DNA of 64,000 nt, taken from NCBI RefSeq assembly GCF_030704535.1, contig NC_081817.1:2123001-2187000 (forward strand), written 5' to 3'. This document shows positions 59,466 to 64,000 of this stretch, piece by piece. The position numbers were made by a program, and so were the translations under genes. Position 1 is the first letter of the stretch; each line of letters starts with the position of its first letter. Origin of the DNA: Vitis vinifera. Taxonomy: Eukaryota; Streptophyta; Magnoliopsida; Vitales; Vitaceae. The notes below the pieces were generated by a model. The model had not been told where the DNA came from, did not search any database, and saw only the letters and a list, made by a program, of their open reading frames with translations.

Positions 59466-60551
59466 ATGGCCATAGACTTTCATTTATGTGATGATGCAGA
59501 TGAAGACTACATAGACATGGAAGTCAGTTCATACTCCAACTTCCTCTGTCACTCCATTAGCTCTCCTCCACACCCCAGAGAGTTTGAGTTCCACATGTCA
59601 TCAAGCTCTCTTGAGAGAGAAATCACAACTTCCCCAGCTGATGAGCTCTTCTACAAAGGGAAGCTCCTTCCTCTTCACCTTCCTCCACGCTTGCAAATGG
59701 TGGAAACACTCCTCCAGAACTCCAACTCTGCTTTCCATGACAACACTGATACCTTCAGAGACTTCTATAGCACTCCATTAACCACCACTGCCACCACACC
59801 GACTACAACCAGCACCCCATTCGAATCCTGTAATATCTCACCTTCAGAATCTTGCCGGGTTAGTGGAGAACTCAATCCAGATGAGTATTTCTTGGAGTAC
59901 TCAACTGATATGAGCAGTTTCATCAGTGACAACCCAAAAAAGTCCTGGATGAAAAAGTTTAAGCTCATCAAGCAGTCCTCCTTCGGTCTGAAGTTGAAGG
60001 CTTCCCGGGCTTATCTCAAGTCCTTGTTTGGTAAACCCGGCTGCTCAGATGAGTCCTGTGTGGCACCTGCAAGGACGGTAGATGAAGCTTCAGGTTCAAA
60101 ATCCAAGGAGTCCTTAAGTAAGTACATGAAGGCAAAGAAAAACCCATTTGGACTTCAGAAGGACAGTTACCAGATGTCAACTAGTGACACAAGGAGCTCT
60201 AACAAAGAAAAGATCAATGAGGATGGGGGTCACCATAGAAGGTCATTCTCAGGAGCTTTCAAACGGCATTTAATAACCAAGTCTTCATCTTCTTTATCTT
60301 CATCTGGATCTTCTTCGTCCTCAAGCTCAAGTAATGCAAATGGGTCTCATGAGTTCCAGTTTCTCAAGAGAAGTAGCAGCGCAAACTCAGAGTTTGAGTG
60401 CTCAATTCAGGGAGCAATCGCTCATTGCAAACAGTCTCAGCAGCTGTTCCGATCAAGAAAGACTGTTAGTGAAGTTGGGTTTTGCACATTGTCAGCTTCC
60501 AGGATTGCAGTTTGTGATGACCAAGAAAGACCAGTTCTTTGCCGAGGCTGA
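59466..60551 (+). CDS. MEMBRANE-ASSOCIATED KINASE REGULATOR-like protein (361 aa)
   Basis: Intronless gene of the MAKR/BKI1 family. These plasma-membrane-linked proteins regulate receptor kinases, including those of the brassinosteroid pathway. The N-terminus DEDYIDMEVSS is a family hallmark. Residues 158-189 form a strongly basic stretch (KKSWMKKFKLIKQSS and following Lys/Arg/Leu residues) of the kind that binds anionic membrane lipids. A second basic patch with RRSFSGAFKRHL is at about 258-269. A poly-serine region follows at 273-289, and a conserved C-terminal SIQGAIAHCKQSQQ lies at about 313-326, resembling the receptor-interacting end of BKI1. I place the start at 59466; an in-frame ATG at 59379 would add 29 residues through a GA-rich leader. 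MAKR2, 3 or 4 are the likeliest relatives; I cannot separate them by eye. Confidence 0.9.
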   Translation: MAIDFHLCDDADEDYIDMEVSSYSNFLCHSISSPPHPREFEFHMSSSSLEREITTSPADELFYKGKLLPLHLPPRLQMVETLLQNSNSAFHDNTDTFRDFYSTPLTTTATTPTTTSTPFESCNISPSESCRVSGELNPDEYFLEYSTDMSSFISDNPKKSWMKKFKLIKQSSFGLKLKASRAYLKSLFGKPGCSDESCVAPARTVDEASGSKSKESLSKYMKAKKNPFGLQKDSYQMSTSDTRSSNKEKINEDGGHHRRSFSGAFKRHLITKSSSSLSSSGSSSSSSSSNANGSHEFQFLKRSSSANSEFECSIQGAIAHCKQSQQLFRSRKTVSEVGFCTLSASRIAVCDDQERPVLCRG

Positions 60552-61305
60552 AGAGAAGAGAGACGGAGAGAGAGAGGACAACAAGGACAAAGTACGAAGT
60601 TTGATTGGTATATTGTGTTCCTTTTTTATCCTTTCAAAATTTTGATGATTAGCATGCTCTGATTCAGTACAAGATCAGAACTATGCATGGCTCTCCTGTA
60701 CTCTGATAGACCTGTTCATCATGTGAAAGTTTCATGAAAATGCAGAATAAAATTCTCTCTTAAACAAAAAGGAAGTTGATATTCATGATCAAAATGACAG
60801 TTGACTGACATTTTTCACATTGATATCCGCTTTGTCAATCGTTAACAATAATTTCCAAGTTACAAGAATATCCTAGCTCCATTTATTCAAAAGCCAATTT
60901 AGGCATTCTCTTAAGAAAACTCACTCCTTTTCCCAGTTGTTTTTCTAATTTAAATCCTGATTAAGGTTCAATTAGCTAGCAAAATTCAAATGTCATGATC
61001 ATTGATTACAACTTTCAAGAAACTATTATTTATCAAAACACAATTTTTAAGGAGCATACAACATTTGAAATAAAAAAACCAGGACAAAAAGAATTTTAAA
61101 AATTACTGCTCTTAAACAATACAATACTTGGCCATCAAGTTCCATCTTTCTGGTATATTGCACATGTAGATATTCTGGTACCTATACAGTGTTTTATTGG
61201 CCTGTTCATACCCTGATATAGGTTTTAGGCAAATATAAAGTTTTATTCACCCATCTAAACATAACTAAGAATGATGTGGATCAGATTCTGACTGTTAAAG
61301 TGAAG

Positions 61306-61336
<31 letters not shown>

Positions 61337-63879
61337 CTTTCAAGGCAGTGAGAAATACAATCTTTTAACTTTTCATCAAGCAAGAACCAAAACAAAAAGA
61401 AAAATCAGAAAGATCTGTGTTTGTGTACCCAAATCTAAGGATCTAACAATCCCCCAAAGCTCTCATAACGCAATTCTAAAGACTACAGATAGAGGGTCTT
61501 GAGGTGTTTCAGTTTGTAGGCTATGTTTTTGAATGTTGACTAGAAAAATGTAAAAAAAGTCATCTCATCACAAAATATTACTAATTGAACACTGCTTCCT
61601 TCACTCTTAATTTTTGGACCATGAATACTATGAGCCAGTTTCACCAAAACTTGAATGATAGAAAATTGTGTAAGGACATATTTTTGGCAAAAAGAATATC
61701 AAAATGTCCCATCCAATCATCTAATAACAGAACTAATCATGAATATGATTGCAAATGCCCACCTGTCTGCCTCTTAAGAGCCTCTAAGAGACACCTGCAT
61801 ATATTAGTATGCTAAAAACTTTCCTCTAAAACAAGATGATTCTGAATAAACAATAAAAATACAGTACATGAAATCTCCGAGCGTGGGCAAATAGCCTTCC
61901 AGGTGGCTTTTTTGCTTCTTTTAATTTTCTAAGTGGATGTACTAATTCTTAAACTAGATGAACATGTCAGCCAGGATTATGACAGATTAAAGTCAGCAAA
62001 TGACTTCTCTGATGTCACTAAGCACTACAAATTACTGATAACCATGTAACAAGAAACCTTTTCCCCACTCAACTTCCGCGGATTGTGGGGAGAAAGAAGG
62101 AAAAAGGAAAGCTACCAGCTGGTAATCCTGGAATTTTTTAATTACTGCATCTAAATCATCCTATCTTTGTTATTTAAATTTTCAAGATGGTCCCAAAAGA
62201 TTGCAGAAAAAGCAGAAGGATACACAACAGGTCTACCCTTTGGCTTGTTTGAGACCATATATGTAGCACCATACATAGCTAATGCACTTGTAATCTTTCT
62301 AGAGTATCTCCCACATGTTGCAGTCACTGATTTTCACAATTGTACTGCAGTAGAATTGTGGGCTTTGCTACTTATGAGTACTTAGACAAAGGCTCATGGA
62401 TATACTCAGACATATTTCTTCAGAATATTAATATAATCATTTTATAAAAAATAGCTTTGAGGATAAATTACATGACCCAGAGTGTCCATTCAGACATTGA
62501 GCCAAAAGACTCAGAAAAGAACTCCATGTGTCTCAAATTGAAACTAAAACAAGTATAGTTCTTGCATTCTGTTTATATTTTCCTCCTCTTTGTCAACTCT
62601 TAGAATTTGAGCCACATTCTTGGATGGGCTAGAAGAAGCAAGGGTTAGCAAACTATTTGGTAGATAGAAGAGCCTGGAAATGGGAGTCCACAGGCCAATT
62701 TATTTTTAAACTATGTTCTAACATGCTCCAAAAAACATGATAAAAAACTATTGCTTGGAGCTTTGTTTGTAATATTGTTAAAGTGAAGGATGTGAATCTA
62801 CTGTGTCTACAGGCCCAGTAGTCTGACAGGATGGATGATTGCTCCTGATGCTGTCTAAGCATATAGAAAGAAAATGAACACTTGAATCCTCAATTAGTGT
62901 ACTCCTTTGTCAGAGAAATTGCCACCCAAATCAAAACCCAGCCCATTTGTTGTTAGGGATGAATGCCTTGGAGTTTCTCTCCTGTTCTTATGTTTATAGA
63001 TGGATATGGTAGACACACGCACACAAGTCAAAATCTTTTCCTTCTCAAATTGCTTAAAACTAAAAACTAATGACAAAAAACAAAATAAATAAAAAACAAA
63101 GGAATCCTGAGGAGAGGGCTTGGCTTTACTAAGTACAGCACAGGTTCGTTATTGTACCCCTAGTCTTCTTAGGGTCGATACACCAGCAAGGTAAAAAAAC
63201 AAGGAGGTTACATATTAGTAGGCAAGCATTAGAATAATGAATTGTTTGAGAGTGGAGTACCTTCATGTAAGTATGTAACAGATAATCCATCTTCATCAGT
63301 CTGAAATAACTGTTTACTCTCAAGAAATTTATGCAAGCAGAGAATCAGGTGACCATACACATTACAATCCACATCCATCATTAGACTGATATACAATCTC
63401 TTCCCCAAAATGAATATCAGACAATATAAATTATAAATGGCTCATTTTTTTTTCTTCAATATAATCACACGACTGTCTATTCATTGTAAGTTCTCTCCCT
63501 GCCCACCAAAACTGAGTTAAGGAAATTCTAAGTCCAAAAAGTGTAATAGCATGAGTTTCATCCATTTTCCTAAACCGTGCAATGTGTGTATATGAAACTT
63601 TGGATATCAATCTCAAGATAATGCTTCCGAAGTATTAGAAACAACAATTTGTTAGCCAAAAAAGGCAGATGAAAAGGAGTTCCAACCAAATTGACTCTGA
63701 GATGCCAACTCTAAATTCTTGAACCACAGCCATAGTTCCTCATGTTGACAATTAAACACAGAGCTAGGCAGGGTTCATCTATATATCTCCCCAGATTAAT
63801 AATTGCAGGATACATTGGAAAGCTATTAGTCTTAAAACAGTTTTCGGAAACTATACATTGAGTTGGAACTCTATGCTAT
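60552..63879. other. Downstream region with no supported gene
   Basis: The first 200 bases are likely the 3' UTR of the MAKR-like gene. The rest is AT-rich with an (AT)n run at 61306-61333. Short open frames (61585-61815, 62167-62385, 63129-63323) show no known motif. An intron or flank of a gene beyond the window cannot be excluded. Confidence 0.45.
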
Positions 63880-64000
63880 GTTTGGTTCCAAGAAAGTACT
63901 AAGAAAAGAAAAAAAAAATTGTTAAAGAAAACGATTTTCTCATATTTGATTTCACTATGAAAAATAGAAAAGAAAAACAAATATAATTAAAATTAGTTAA
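63880..64000. repeat. Possible start of a MITE cut by the window end
   Basis: CTATGTTTGGTTCCAAGAAA followed by A-rich sequence resembles the GTTTGGTT-type ends of other elements here. The other end is outside the window, so this is only a suggestion. Confidence 0.3.

Noticed and set aside
1-64000. CRISPR arrays, operons or other prokaryote-type systems
   Set aside because: The window is clearly plant nuclear DNA with spliced genes. No spaced short direct repeats of CRISPR type were seen.

Overview
This is a plant nuclear window, most likely grapevine (Vitis). It has long AT-rich introns, GT-AG splicing, many decayed retrotransposons and non-autonomous DNA transposons, and no bacterial gene structure. 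The best species clue is a four-exon, 234-residue chalcone isomerase that I recognise as the grape enzyme. That match is from memory, not from a search.

Layout. (1) 1-21200: two tandem plus-strand genes for cytochrome c oxidase subunit 6b. Copy A is cut off by the window start (exons from 105 to 5552). Copy B is complete (5' UTR exon about 6590-6667, CDS 9557-19356, 191 aa). Their exons and most of their introns align, so they come from a segmental duplication. The last intron of each copy holds LINE remains, a TRIM element nested in a hAT-like MITE, and a second MITE. Copy B gained several further insertions after the duplication: a solo LTR, a LINE 3' end and a 1.27-kb TIR element. (2) 21756-28128: three minus-strand paralogues encoding secreted malectin-like proteins with a hydrophobic C-terminal tail and no LRR or kinase domain. 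(3) 29975-31460: minus-strand chalcone isomerase, with a TATA box and MYB- and ACGT-type promoter motifs. (4) 31600-36900: gene-poor DNA with a copia relic and a SINE-like element. (5) 37048-38364: minus-strand single-exon GOST-family (lung seven-transmembrane) protein. (6) 38460-40990: spacer with a rearranged TRIM and a small TIR element. (7) 41008-56480: plus-strand 18-exon gene for a 680-aa coiled-coil protein of unknown function. Its introns hold LINE pieces, a clean copy of the COX6b-intron MITE and a tRNA-Ala retropseudogene. (8) 59466-60551: plus-strand single-exon gene related to MEMBRANE-ASSOCIATED KINASE REGULATOR / BKI1. (9) 60552-64000: no supported gene.

The genes do not form a pathway. 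They cover respiration (COX6b), flavonoid synthesis (CHI), receptor and brassinosteroid-type signalling at the cell surface (malectin-like proteins, MAKR) and membrane trafficking (GOST). I found no convincing new multi-gene system. The most unusual items are the malectin-only, possibly GPI-anchored cluster, the traceable order of nested transposon insertions inside duplicated introns, and the tRNA-Ala retropseudogene. Exon junctions were placed by eye from GT/AG sites and reading phase. Every complete multi-exon gene gives an uninterrupted frame.
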